64,000 bases of DNA from JBNJFY01 sp051747265. GTDB lineage: Bacteria > Bacteroidota > Rhodothermia > Balneolales > Balneolaceae. Below the pieces are notes generated by a model. It made no database searches. It worked only from the letters and a program-made list of their open reading frames with translations, and was not told the origin of the DNA. The translations under genes were made by a program, and so were the position numbers. Shown here piece after piece: positions 25,094 through 34,799 of this stretch. The DNA is taken from positions 620,001 to 684,000 of the forward strand of contig JBNJFY010000001.1 in assembly GCA_051747265.1 (NCBI GenBank). The letters run 5' to 3'. The stretch's first letter is position 1. The number at the start of each line of letters is the position of its first letter.

Positions 25094-26884
25094 ATGGTAT
25101 TGAATAACACACCGCTACATAGTTTCGCGCACTACCTTCTGGCCACCGTAATTTTGATGGTGCTGTTAGGAGCATGCGGCAGTACGCAACCAACGCAACC
25201 AGAATCGGCCTCCCCCGCTCCTGATTCTACCCAGCAAACTCCCCCGATTTCGCGCGTGGACTCCATTGATGAAGCCGCGTTTCAGGAGGCCAAATCTTCG
25301 TATTTGGAGGGCTTGGAAGCTTTTGAGCAGGAAGAGTACGAACGTGCTCTGGATCTAATCACCGCCGCCTACATTCGATTGCCCGACCATGGAGGAATTA
25401 ACTACGCCTTGGCGGATATCTATTTTCAGCTGGGTGATCTGACCAATGCGGCTTACTACGGCAAACAAGCCACTCGGCTGGAACCCGGCAACCGCTGGTA
25501 TCACCTTAAGCTGGCCGAAATCTACCGGCGCGCGGGGAAGAATCAAGCTACGCTGGAGGAGTTGCGCACCATCCTGGAACGCAATCCTGATGATCTGGAT
25601 GTGCTCTATTTACTGGCTCGCACCTACAATCGATACAACGAATATTTAAAGTCCAATCAAATTTATAATCGGATCCTGCAAAAGACAGGGGCTACGCAAA
25701 ATATTTATCTCCAGAAGTATCAGAATTTTAGTCAACTGGGGATGAAAGATTCCAGTATTGTTATGGTGGAAAAAATGTACCAGCTGGATCCGGATAACCT
25801 GAATAACTTACAGATGCTGGGACGCCTGTACCTGGAAAATGATCAACCACAGAAAGCCAAAGCCAAACTCAAAGAGGCCATCCAACGTAACTCCCGCGAT
25901 CCGAAGTCGCTGGTCATGTTATCGGATATTTATATCAAAGAAACCCAATGGGATTCGGCCCGCACCTTACTGACCAGTGTGACCGCAGATACGCTGGTAT
26001 CGCCCGCGGATAAAATTGAGATTTCGCGCTATCTGTTTCGCCAGTTCAACCAAGATACCTCCAATACCGATCTGCGTAAACTTATGGGAACGGTACTGGA
26101 TACGTTTACCAAAACTCATCCCGATTTTGGACCGGCCCATACGATATCGGCTGATTTTTTTGTACAAACCAATCAACCGGGAAAAGCATTACAATCACTG
26201 GAAAAAACCAATCAGCTGATTCCCGAGAATGATGCGGCCTGGCGGCAACGAGTGCAAATGCTTTATGTAGACGGGCAATATACCCAGACTATCCAAGTGG
26301 GGAAAAAAGCCAATCAATACGTCCCCGATGATTCGTTTATCCATTTCTTTATCGGCAGCTCCTACCTGATCGATCAACGGTCGGATTCAGCGGTCTCTTG
26401 GCTACAACAAGCTGCACGTTTACCTGCTCGGAAACCATTTAAATCGGTTATACATGGCAGCTTGGGCGATGCCTACAGCGATCTGGATCAATGGGAGAAA
26501 GCCAAACAGGCCTATGAAGAAGCCATCCGCCTGGACGAAAACAATGATAATGCCCTGAACAACTACGCCTACTATCTATCTACGCGAGGGGAACAGCTGA
26601 AATATGCCCAGACATTAGCTGAGCGAGCGTTGGAAATACGTCCATCCAATCCCTCTTACTTGGATACTTTGGGCTGGATCTATTACAAATTGGAGGAATA
26701 CGATAACGCCCTGCGCTACATTAAAGCCGCCGCCGAAACCGGTCAAGCCAGTGCCACAGTGCTGGAACATATGGGCGATGTGTACCATAAGATGGATGAG
26801 CAGGAACTGGCCCGGGAATACTGGCAAAAAGCGCTGGATATGGATCCCGGCAAAAAGCACCTGCGCCAAAAATTGAATAGCTAA
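25094..26884 (+). CDS. Large TPR lipoprotein
   Basis: 596 residues from ATG 25094; a TTG one codon upstream is also open. The lipoprotein signal ends VLLGAC-G. A Pro/Ser/Thr-rich linker is followed by about ten tetratricopeptide units (for example EEYERALDLITAAYIRLPD and YDNALRYIKAAAETGQ). It has no enzyme motif. The arrangement, followed 4 bp later by the DUF4292 lipoprotein gene, is a recurring pair in this phylum and suggests an outer-membrane assembly or lipoprotein-handling role. That pairing is remembered, not searched. Confidence 0.85.
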   Translation: MVLNNTPLHSFAHYLLATVILMVLLGACGSTQPTQPESASPAPDSTQQTPPISRVDSIDEAAFQEAKSSYLEGLEAFEQEEYERALDLITAAYIRLPDHGGINYALADIYFQLGDLTNAAYYGKQATRLEPGNRWYHLKLAEIYRRAGKNQATLEELRTILERNPDDLDVLYLLARTYNRYNEYLKSNQIYNRILQKTGATQNIYLQKYQNFSQLGMKDSSIVMVEKMYQLDPDNLNNLQMLGRLYLENDQPQKAKAKLKEAIQRNSRDPKSLVMLSDIYIKETQWDSARTLLTSVTADTLVSPADKIEISRYLFRQFNQDTSNTDLRKLMGTVLDTFTKTHPDFGPAHTISADFFVQTNQPGKALQSLEKTNQLIPENDAAWRQRVQMLYVDGQYTQTIQVGKKANQYVPDDSFIHFFIGSSYLIDQRSDSAVSWLQQAARLPARKPFKSVIHGSLGDAYSDLDQWEKAKQAYEEAIRLDENNDNALNNYAYYLSTRGEQLKYAQTLAERALEIRPSNPSYLDTLGWIYYKLEEYDNALRYIKAAAETGQASATVLEHMGDVYHKMDEQELAREYWQKALDMDPGKKHLRQKLNS

Positions 26885-26888
26885 CCGC

Positions 26889-27692
26889 GTGATTCCACTC
26901 AACGTAACGTACAAATTTCGGCGCGCCTGGACATCCTGGGTTGGGCTATCCGGTTTCTTGGCCTTTTTGATTTTCTCCGGCTGCGCGTCTCAATTTCCCA
27001 GCTACGATACTAAGGAGCCCTTCCAACGAAGCAGTCTCGCCAAGGATTCCGTATTAAAGAATATTCAACGACAACTTCCCAAAGGCGACCTCTTCCCGCT
27101 GTATGCCAAAGGGAAGCTGGATGTACGCCAACAAGAACGTCGGGAACGCGGAACCCTGGAGCTCTATGTCTATTCCGATTCGCTCTACGCGGAAGTTAAA
27201 AACCAAGTGGGTATTGCCGGTTTGCAAGTATGGATGATCAACAATCGGCTGATCATTCGGGATCGCGTTGAAAAACAGACCTATCGATATCGAAAAGATC
27301 AGGTTCCCGATCCCCTGATACGAGCCTTGGTTCAACTTCCTCTTCGCGCCCTACTTATCCCCAGCCGACAATGGCGGGTATCGGATATCCGTCGCATCGA
27401 GGAGAATAGCCAATATTTACGGTTGGCTCTGCGACATCAGCGATATATTCTGATCAACAAAGTATCCCATCAAATATTACGCGTTGACGACCTGCAGCAA
27501 TACCAGTTTCCTTTCCGGCGGATCGATTATCAATATTACCGCTCCTTTAAAGAAGGAAACTTACCTCGTAGATTTCGCATCTTTCAACCTAGCTCACAAA
27601 CCGATATCTTTTTGCTGTTGCAACAACTGAAACCGTTGTCAGCGGATCAGGCGGCCGCGCGACACTGGCCCAACGATCCACCAATCCAATAA
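26889..27692 (+). CDS. DUF4292 lipoprotein (LolB-like fold proposed)
   Basis: 267 residues, GTG start 4 bp after the TPR gene. The lipoprotein signal ends IFSGC-A. The body follows the DUF4292 pattern: KGKLDVRQQERRERGTLELY, then QVGIAGLQVWMINNRLIIRD. DUF4292 proteins share the beta-sheet fold of lipoprotein carriers LolA/LolB. They may carry lipoproteins to the outer membrane in this phylum, where LolB itself is missing. Spacing indicates co-transcription with the TPR gene before and the EnvC-like gene 6 bp after. Confidence 0.8.
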   Translation: MIPLNVTYKFRRAWTSWVGLSGFLAFLIFSGCASQFPSYDTKEPFQRSSLAKDSVLKNIQRQLPKGDLFPLYAKGKLDVRQQERRERGTLELYVYSDSLYAEVKNQVGIAGLQVWMINNRLIIRDRVEKQTYRYRKDQVPDPLIRALVQLPLRALLIPSRQWRVSDIRRIEENSQYLRLALRHQRYILINKVSHQILRVDDLQQYQFPFRRIDYQYYRSFKEGNLPRRFRIFQPSSQTDIFLLLQQLKPLSADQAAARHWPNDPPIQ

Positions 27693-27698
27693 GCGTTC

Positions 27699-29063
27699 AT
27701 GAAGCGAATCAAACGATCAGCCTTGGCACATGTTCGGAGCACCTTGCTGGTGATACTAGGGTTATTTATGCCTGCCATTGTATTCGCTCAGAACTACGAG
27801 GAGATGCGCGCTGAGCTGCAGACCAAACAGCGCCAAACCAGACAGGAAATTGTCGAGCTCCAAAATCAAATCTCTCAATACGAAGATCGTCTTAATCAAA
27901 CTGCCCGACGTTACGACGAAGTATTTCGACAATTTGAGGATCTGCAAAAATTGATCGCCCTGAAAGATGCCAAGATCCAAAAGCTGGAACAGGAGCGCGA
28001 CCAAATCGATGCCGAAATTGAGGTCACCGAGGAGGCGAATGATGAATTGGTGCAAAAGCTGGACTCCCTGGTTCAATCGTACAAAAAAACACTATCCTAT
28101 CTGTATAAACATGGCCGCACCTCAGAATTGGCTTTGATTATGACCTCGGAATCGATCAACCAGATGCTGGTACGCTCTTATTATTTAGAACAGTTTGAGA
28201 GTTACCGCCAAGAGCAGAAGCAACGTATTGAAGAAGCCCAAGCAGAGTTGAAGCGCAAGCAACAGCAGCTGGAAAAAGCCCGGGAAAAAAAATCTCAGGT
28301 AGTGGCGGAATTCAAAGATGAGAAACAAGAGCTGGATGAAAAGCGCAAACAGCAACAGGAAATTATTGACACGCTGAAAGAAAACCGTGCGCAACTCCGG
28401 CAAAAGACCCACCAAATTCAGCAGCAAGTGGAGGAACTCAACTCTTCCCTCACCAAACTGATTATGGAGGAGGAGCGAGTGCGCAAAGCTCATCAAGCTC
28501 GATTGCGCGAATTGGAAGAAGAACGGAAACGCCGATTAGCCGCCGCCAAAAAGATTGAAAATGCCCGGGAACGCGCGGAAGAGGTAGCCAAATATTCCGA
28601 ACCGGTTCGAAATACCGAATTCGTGACCGATTCCGAATTATCTACCATCGAAGATTCCTTTCAAAAACTCAAAGGCGAGCTGCCCTGGCCGGTGGAAAAC
28701 GGGGTAATTACGGGCAAAATTGGAACCCGCGTGCACTCGGTTTATGGCACCAAAACTAAGATTCCCGGTATCGAAATTACCACCGAAGCTCGTTCTGCGG
28801 TTCGCGTTGTCCACGATGGCTATGTATTCGCGGTTCGTCCGTTTCCTTTCTTTGGCGATTTGGTCTTTGTGAATCATGGACGCTTTAAAACGGTGTATGG
28901 CAACTTAAGCCAGGTACTGGTTCGCAAAAACGCCTATTTGCGCGCTGGTGACATTATTGGGCTTTCCGGCGATGAGAACTCCCCACGGGGTGCTAGTGTG
29001 TTCTTCATGATCCGGGAAAGCAATACCAATCTGAACCCGGAACAGTGGATTGTAAATAAATAG
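27699..29063 (+). CDS. EnvC-like murein hydrolase activator with degenerate LytM domain
   Basis: 454 residues. The N-terminus is a Sec signal peptide ending VFAQ. Residues ~25-290 are long coiled coils. Residues ~345-450 are a LytM/M23 domain. The catalytic zinc residues are missing: family GxDI is GIEIT, the YAHL histidine is YGNL, and the HLHF motif is ASVFFMIR. This matches EnvC-type proteins, which do not cut peptidoglycan but activate amidases at the division site. Co-transcribed with the DUF4292 gene. No amidase is seen in the window. Confidence 0.9.
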   Translation: MKRIKRSALAHVRSTLLVILGLFMPAIVFAQNYEEMRAELQTKQRQTRQEIVELQNQISQYEDRLNQTARRYDEVFRQFEDLQKLIALKDAKIQKLEQERDQIDAEIEVTEEANDELVQKLDSLVQSYKKTLSYLYKHGRTSELALIMTSESINQMLVRSYYLEQFESYRQEQKQRIEEAQAELKRKQQQLEKAREKKSQVVAEFKDEKQELDEKRKQQQEIIDTLKENRAQLRQKTHQIQQQVEELNSSLTKLIMEEERVRKAHQARLRELEEERKRRLAAAKKIENARERAEEVAKYSEPVRNTEFVTDSELSTIEDSFQKLKGELPWPVENGVITGKIGTRVHSVYGTKTKIPGIEITTEARSAVRVVHDGYVFAVRPFPFFGDLVFVNHGRFKTVYGNLSQVLVRKNAYLRAGDIIGLSGDENSPRGASVFFMIRESNTNLNPEQWIVNK

Positions 29064-29152
29064 GAAACCCCGGTTAGATTTCATCTGAGGTTCGCCCTCA
29101 TTTTATTTATCTTCTGTGCCCAAATAACGCTGCCACTTTTACCGCATAATTC

Positions 29153-29608
29153 ATGAACTACTACCGTATTTTTGCCTATTTCACAGCCTCCTTGGTGCTA
29201 GGGTTGGGCGCCATTGTCCTTACCATTCCATTCATCGAATATGTAGAGTGGAGCGGTTGGGTTGGCTATGGAACATTAGCCGGTTATGCTTTTGTCTACT
29301 TCAATCTCAGTTTCGGTCTTTCCCGACGATTTACGACCAAAGCTTACCATCATGAGTTTTGGGTAGTCGGCATCGCTTTGCTCATGCTGGTTCCTCCCGT
29401 ATTATGGACCTCCCTCAAAGATGTGGGATTGGTCGATCGACAGACGTTATTTTTATTCAGCCTCGCCTTGGGGGTTATCCTGGGATGCTGGGCCGGCTAC
29501 GCCGCTGGCTTTCGTCGCCGTGCTAAATTAATTGAACGAGCCCGAAACGAAGGGCAAGAATTACCTGAGGAGTTGCGTCGTTCTCACCAATCCATAAGCC
29601 ATAATTAA
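29153..29608 (+). CDS. Hypothetical four-helix membrane protein
   Basis: 151 residues with four hydrophobic helices of 19-22 residues and a short basic C-terminal tail (FRRRAKLIERARNEG). I recognise no family. It lies 90 bp after the EnvC-like gene. The helix spacing fits a small integral membrane protein, but no transport or enzyme motif is visible. Confidence 0.65.
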   Translation: MNYYRIFAYFTASLVLGLGAIVLTIPFIEYVEWSGWVGYGTLAGYAFVYFNLSFGLSRRFTTKAYHHEFWVVGIALLMLVPPVLWTSLKDVGLVDRQTLFLFSLALGVILGCWAGYAAGFRRRAKLIERARNEGQELPEELRRSHQSISHN

Positions 29609-29705
29609 ATCCTTTTATAAAACTACGACGCCCCAAGACTGCGAATGATATTTTTTCTTTATTAGTTAGGTTTAGCACACAACATTCCTAACACATCCTT
29701 CTGTT

Positions 29706-31436
29706 ATGCTAGATCTCAAGACACTGGCCAGTCTATTAGCTCTGTTCGCACTGCTTCCACTCTCTATTTATGCTCAACCGGATCGCATTACCGGCGAATC
29801 CTTTGCCACCCGCTCCGAGGTAATCGGAGAGCACGGGATGGTAGCTACCAGTCAACCATTAGCCGTGCAAGTGGGCTTGGATATTCTTAAAGACGGTGGC
29901 AACGCCATTGATGCGGCTATTGCGGTGAACGCCACGTTAGGCGTGGTTGAGCCCACCGGAAATGGCATCGGTGGCGACTTATTTGCCATCGTATGGTCGG
30001 CCGAAGATGAACAATTGTATGGGTTGAATGCCAGTGGTCGTTCACCATTGGGGATGAGTTATCGGGATCTTAAGAAAGAATTGAAGAAGCGTGATCGAGA
30101 ATCCATACCTCCGTATGGTCTATTGCCTATTTCCGTGCCCGGCGCGGTGGATGGCTGGTTTGAGCTACATAACAAACTCGGTTCCATGCCAATGGATAAG
30201 ATCTTGCAACCAGCTATCAACTACGCGGAAGACGGATTTCCGGTTAGTGAATTGATTGCCTTTTACTGGGAACTTGGCGCACGTATCCACAACGATGAGG
30301 TGGGCGCCTTTATAGAGGAGATGACTATCGATGGCCGCGCCCCGAACAAGGGCGAAATCATGAAGCGCCCCACCTTGGCCTCCACCCTCCGAAAATTGGC
30401 CCAAGAAGGACGCGATGTCTTCTACGAAGGCGAAATCGCGGATCAAATCGATGCCTTCATGAAGGAACATGGCGGATACCTGCGCAAAAATGATTTCCAG
30501 GAGCATACCTCCACCTGGGTGGATCCGGTCTCAGTCAATTATCGGGGCTATGATGTTTATGAACTACCGCCCAACGGACAGGGTATCGCCGCCCTTCAAA
30601 TGTTGCAAATTCTGGAGGAGTACGATTTAGCTTCCATGGGTCATATGAGTGAACAAGCATTACACTATATGATTGAAGCGAAAAAGCTGGCTTTTGAGGA
30701 TCGGGCCAAATTTTACGCCGATCCCGACTTTGCGGAAATTCCCATTGAGCAAATACTTTCCAAAGACTACGCCCTGGAACGTATGAAGGAGATTGGCGAA
30801 CGTTCTTCCAATCAGGTGCCTTCCGGAATGAGCCTTTTAGAAGATGGGGATACCGTGTACCTGACCACAGCTGATAAAGATGGGAATATGGTATCTCTGA
30901 TCCAGAGCAACTACCGGGGGATGGGATCCGGCGTCGTGGTCCCTGGGCTGGGCTTTGTCTTCCAGGATCGCGGCGAACTGTTTTCCATGGATAAGGATCA
31001 CGCTAATGCCTATGAGCCGGGCAAGCGCCCCTTCCACACCATTATCCCGGGATTTGTTATGAAAGATGGTCAACCATTCATGAGTTTTGGTGTGATGGGT
31101 GGTGCTATGCAACCTCAAGGTCATGTGCAAATTGTAACCAATATTATTGACTATGGCCTAAATCTGCAGGAAGCGGGTGACGCGCCTCGTTGGCGTCATG
31201 TGGGATCCACACAGCCCACCGACGCATCGGATGCAATTTTAAAAGATGGCGGCACGGTAAATCTGGAATCGGCTTATTCTTGGGACGTTGTGCGCGGTTT
31301 GATGATGCGCGGACACGAGATCCAGTACAACCTCGGAGGCTACGGCGGCTACCAAGCGATCATGTATGATGCCCAGCAAGGCGTTTACTATGGCGCTTCC
31401 GAGTCGCGTAAAGATGGCCAAGCTGCGGGATATTAA
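29706..31436 (+). CDS. ggt: Gamma-glutamyltransferase
   Basis: 576 residues with a secretory signal ending IYAQP. The family segments GMVATSQPLAVQVGLDIL, DAAIAVNATLGVVEPTGNGIGGD and the second-subunit start GDTVYLTTADKDGNMVSL are present. The nucleophilic threonine is the one in GDTVY, where the precursor is cut. GVMGGAMQPQGHVQI is the usual C-terminal segment. It hydrolyses glutathione or other gamma-glutamyl amides in the periplasm, or acylates acceptors. Length is normal, and the residues around the nucleophile look intact. Confidence 0.93.
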   Translation: MLDLKTLASLLALFALLPLSIYAQPDRITGESFATRSEVIGEHGMVATSQPLAVQVGLDILKDGGNAIDAAIAVNATLGVVEPTGNGIGGDLFAIVWSAEDEQLYGLNASGRSPLGMSYRDLKKELKKRDRESIPPYGLLPISVPGAVDGWFELHNKLGSMPMDKILQPAINYAEDGFPVSELIAFYWELGARIHNDEVGAFIEEMTIDGRAPNKGEIMKRPTLASTLRKLAQEGRDVFYEGEIADQIDAFMKEHGGYLRKNDFQEHTSTWVDPVSVNYRGYDVYELPPNGQGIAALQMLQILEEYDLASMGHMSEQALHYMIEAKKLAFEDRAKFYADPDFAEIPIEQILSKDYALERMKEIGERSSNQVPSGMSLLEDGDTVYLTTADKDGNMVSLIQSNYRGMGSGVVVPGLGFVFQDRGELFSMDKDHANAYEPGKRPFHTIIPGFVMKDGQPFMSFGVMGGAMQPQGHVQIVTNIIDYGLNLQEAGDAPRWRHVGSTQPTDASDAILKDGGTVNLESAYSWDVVRGLMMRGHEIQYNLGGYGGYQAIMYDAQQGVYYGASESRKDGQAAGY

Positions 31437-31437
31437 T

Positions 31438-31590
31438 GGGTGATGGAGTGATAGAGTGGAATTGGGAACCTCATTGCATCATTTAATCTTAGCAATGCTT
31501 CCGTTACCGACTGAAGAGTGGAAAATAACTCCAAACCTAAATCACTCCATCACTAAGCGGCAAGCCACGTCACTCCATCATTTCCCATTC
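31438..31590. repeat. Short imperfect inverted repeat after ggt
   Basis: GTGATGGAGTGAT (31440-31452) is repeated in inverted form as ATCACTCCATCAC (31541-31553), and partly again as GTCACTCCATCATTTCCC (about 31569-31586). It makes a 100-base hairpin-like structure without T-run; possibly a small dispersed element. The rest of the 232-bp gap to the subtilase gene has no clear site. Confidence 0.45.
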
Positions 31591-31668
31591 GTATTCTATT
31601 TAGATTTTTAAAACCTTTGGCCTAATTTCTTACGGTTGTGTTAATATTTTTTAACCACATGATAATCC

Positions 31669-34600
31669 ATGTTTAATTTACGTCTATCACACATTTCCAT
31701 CATTATCGGGGGGATTCTGAGCAGTTTCCTGCTTGCTCTTCCACTACAAGTTTTATCCCAGCCAAACAGAGACTACATACCGGGTCGGTTAGTCGTAAAA
31801 ATGGCGGATGATACCCAACTGAATGAACTACGCATGAAGCGTGGCGCAGATCCCATGGACCAAGTTCAGGGCTTTTTAGCAGGATTTGGCGGAAGCCGGA
31901 TGCAAGCATATTGGACAGCCGAAAAAGAGCAGCAACTCCGACGCCAAATACAAAAACGTAAGGTCGGCTTTGACCAAGATCCCGCCAATGAGCTTCGCTC
32001 GGTCTATACCTTGACCTATCAGTCGGATGTAGATGCGGAATACTTGGCTTCCAAAGTTCGTGGATTACCCGGAGTTGCCTATGCCGAGCCGGTGTATGTT
32101 CGTCAAACCACGCTCACCCCGAATGATCCCCAAGCCGAGGATTACATCAACTATCAGAATTTTCCTGCTGCTTGGGATATTACTACCGGATCAGAGGACG
32201 TTATTGTGGCTATTGTGGATTCCGGCGTCTATTACAAGCATGAAGATCTAACCGCTAAGATTTGGATCAATGAAGATGAAATTCCGGCGAGCGTACGCAC
32301 CCTGATTGACGCTAATTCCGATGGCAAAATCACCCCTGCTGAAATTATTCAGTACTTACAAGATCACGAAGGAGATCATAACTCCGACGGTGTGATCGAT
32401 CTTCAGGATGGGTTGCACTCCGCCTCAAATATGACCACCGGGACCGACACGGACAACAATGGTGGTTATGTTGATGATATCTATGGATGGGATTTCTGGG
32501 ATAGCGGCAATTTATTTATTGGAGAGCCGGCCCAATCTGATAACGACCCTATTGGTAGCGGTTCCGCTCACGGAACTCATGTTGCCGGAACAGCTGCCGC
32601 GGCTACCAATAATGGCATCGGAGTTGCCGGTACCGGCTATAATGTGCGCTACATGGCTGTAAAGGTAGGGGGCATCATAGACGATCCTTCCACGGAAGAT
32701 GATGAATCCCGTTCTATTGGCTTTGGCTACGAAGGAATAGAATACGCGGCATTGAACGGAGCAGATGTGATCAATAATAGCTGGGGTGGTGGAAACTATT
32801 CCGGGCTGGAAAATGATATTATCAACATGGCCACCGAACTGGGAGCTGTGGTGATCTCCTCAGCGGGCAACTCCAATGCAGACGGTAGCGGCTATCCGGG
32901 CGCTTACCAAAATTGTTTGTCGGTTGGATCCGTCAATACCAATTCCGGAGTCAAATCCGATTTCTCCAACTACGGCTATGATGTAGGCATCATGGCTACC
33001 GGTAATTCAATCTTGAGCTCAATTTTTTACAGGAATGATCTTGGAGAAATGGTGACCGGGTATGCGTATTTTTCAGGTACTTCTATGTCCTCCCCAGTGG
33101 TATCTGGTTTAGCGGGCCTCCTAAAATCGCAACATCCGGATTGGACCCCCTTAGAGATTATCTATCAAATCCAAGGTACCGCCACATCCGTTGAAGATCA
33201 TAATTCGGAAAGCTATAAAGGAAAACTGGGGTCTGGTGTTATCAACGCGGAACGGGCATTAGGAGCGGCTGTTCCCGGAATACGATTGATCGATTTTGAG
33301 ATTCTCAATGAACGGGGACAAAAAATATTTAAAGGAGAAAGTGGAAAACTCAATGTTCATTTTGCCAATTTAGGTGCCGCCGACGCTACCAATTTGAGTT
33401 TTAACATATCCACGCTCTCCGATAATATCATCGTAGACAGTAGTCCGATTTCCGTAGCTTCGGTAGCTAGTGGAGATACCAGTGTGGTAAGTTTCGATAT
33501 CACATTACAGGACAACTTCGATATTACATCCTACCCTGCCTTTTTCCTGGAATTCTCAGATCCCAACACTAACTATTCGGATAGCCGGGCCTTCCGTTAC
33601 GAAGAACTCTTGTACGATGAAGTCAACGCCAATGGAATCCGAATGTCTTTTGGAGCGGATGGCACCATTGGGTTCCGCAATCCCATTAATGCCGAAGGAG
33701 GAATTGGCTTCATTCCCAGAATTTATAACGGTTCCGAATATCAAAGCCTGGAAAATATCTTATTTGAAGGGGGCTTGATTATCGAAGCCAATAAAACGAT
33801 CGCCAATTCTATCCGAGGGGCTTCCAACGCTTTTTTGCCATTAGATACCTACAAAATAGATAGCCCCGGAATGGTATCCGATGCCGACGGCAGGGTTTCC
33901 ATGAATACCTCACAGGATCCGAATTTCAACCCTCTGACGGTTGTCGATCTTAACACCTATGCCTTCGATGATGACGGTTTACGCAATGTCTTGTTCGTCG
34001 AATATATTCTGCGCAACACTTCCGATAACTTTTTACTAAACAATACTCATGTAGGCTTATTCCACGATTGGGATATCGGTAATTCATCCAATAACAATGT
34101 GAGTTACAGTCCGCAGGATAGCATTTTGTATGCCTATGAGCCCAACAGCACTCTGCCTTATGTAGCGGTAGCGCAATTAGGCAATGTTGCCGGAGCCTTA
34201 GCTATTGACAACGCCTACGACGGTGTTGACGATTCTACCCGATTTGGGCTATACGATGGATTCGATGAAACTGAGAAAAAGTGGGCGCTTCGGTCGCGTA
34301 CTTATCATACCGAAGAAACCGCTACAGATATCTCCACCATGGTTTCCTCGGGACCATACAATATAGCACCCGGTCAGTCCATTACCGTTGGTTTTGTATA
34401 CGCGCACGGTCAAACGCTGGATCAATTGCGTACCCAAGTCGCCAACGCTCGCGCATTAAATCTAATTCAAGTGAGTAAAGCCGGCCAATTGCAACCGGTG
34501 GATGATCCTATCGCGAATAAAAGTCATCTGAAGCGTAATTACCCCAACCCGTTTAATCCATCCACCAATATCCAATTCGAACTGTCCCGAAATTCGGAAA

Positions 34601-34779
34601 CTACGCTGGAGGTTTACAATATACTCGGTCAAAAAGTGGCTACTTTGGTCGATCAGGAACTATCTCGTGGATTTTATTCTTATGAATTTAACGCGGCCGG
34701 ACTTAGCAGCGGTGTTTATATCGCGGTGCTAAAAACCGAGGAAGGCATCAACACCCGCAAAATAAATCTATTGAAGTAA
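31669..34779 (+). CDS. Secreted subtilisin-like (S8) serine protease with T9SS C-terminal domain
   Basis: 1036 residues. A signal peptide (to about LSQP) is followed by a propeptide and an S8 domain. The catalytic triad is D at about 184 (VAIVDSGVY), H at about 301 (SAHGTHVAG) and S at about 471 (SGTSMSSP). Between D and H is an insert with calcium-loop-like repeats (DANSDGKIT, DHNSDGVID, DTDNNGGYVDD) as in EF-hand or dockerin modules. The middle ~550-900 is beta-rich. The C-terminus, from NYPNPFNPSTNI to an LLK end, is a type A T9SS sorting domain. It should be exported through the type IX system and attached or released at the cell surface. Confidence 0.93.
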   Translation: MFNLRLSHISIIIGGILSSFLLALPLQVLSQPNRDYIPGRLVVKMADDTQLNELRMKRGADPMDQVQGFLAGFGGSRMQAYWTAEKEQQLRRQIQKRKVGFDQDPANELRSVYTLTYQSDVDAEYLASKVRGLPGVAYAEPVYVRQTTLTPNDPQAEDYINYQNFPAAWDITTGSEDVIVAIVDSGVYYKHEDLTAKIWINEDEIPASVRTLIDANSDGKITPAEIIQYLQDHEGDHNSDGVIDLQDGLHSASNMTTGTDTDNNGGYVDDIYGWDFWDSGNLFIGEPAQSDNDPIGSGSAHGTHVAGTAAAATNNGIGVAGTGYNVRYMAVKVGGIIDDPSTEDDESRSIGFGYEGIEYAALNGADVINNSWGGGNYSGLENDIINMATELGAVVISSAGNSNADGSGYPGAYQNCLSVGSVNTNSGVKSDFSNYGYDVGIMATGNSILSSIFYRNDLGEMVTGYAYFSGTSMSSPVVSGLAGLLKSQHPDWTPLEIIYQIQGTATSVEDHNSESYKGKLGSGVINAERALGAAVPGIRLIDFEILNERGQKIFKGESGKLNVHFANLGAADATNLSFNISTLSDNIIVDSSPISVASVASGDTSVVSFDITLQDNFDITSYPAFFLEFSDPNTNYSDSRAFRYEELLYDEVNANGIRMSFGADGTIGFRNPINAEGGIGFIPRIYNGSEYQSLENILFEGGLIIEANKTIANSIRGASNAFLPLDTYKIDSPGMVSDADGRVSMNTSQDPNFNPLTVVDLNTYAFDDDGLRNVLFVEYILRNTSDNFLLNNTHVGLFHDWDIGNSSNNNVSYSPQDSILYAYEPNSTLPYVAVAQLGNVAGALAIDNAYDGVDDSTRFGLYDGFDETEKKWALRSRTYHTEETATDISTMVSSGPYNIAPGQSITVGFVYAHGQTLDQLRTQVANARALNLIQVSKAGQLQPVDDPIANKSHLKRNYPNPFNPSTNIQFELSRNSETTLEVYNILGQKVATLVDQELSRGFYSYEFNAAGLSSGVYIAVLKTEEGINTRKINLLK

Positions 34780-34799
34780 CTTCACCTGATAGCCATATC

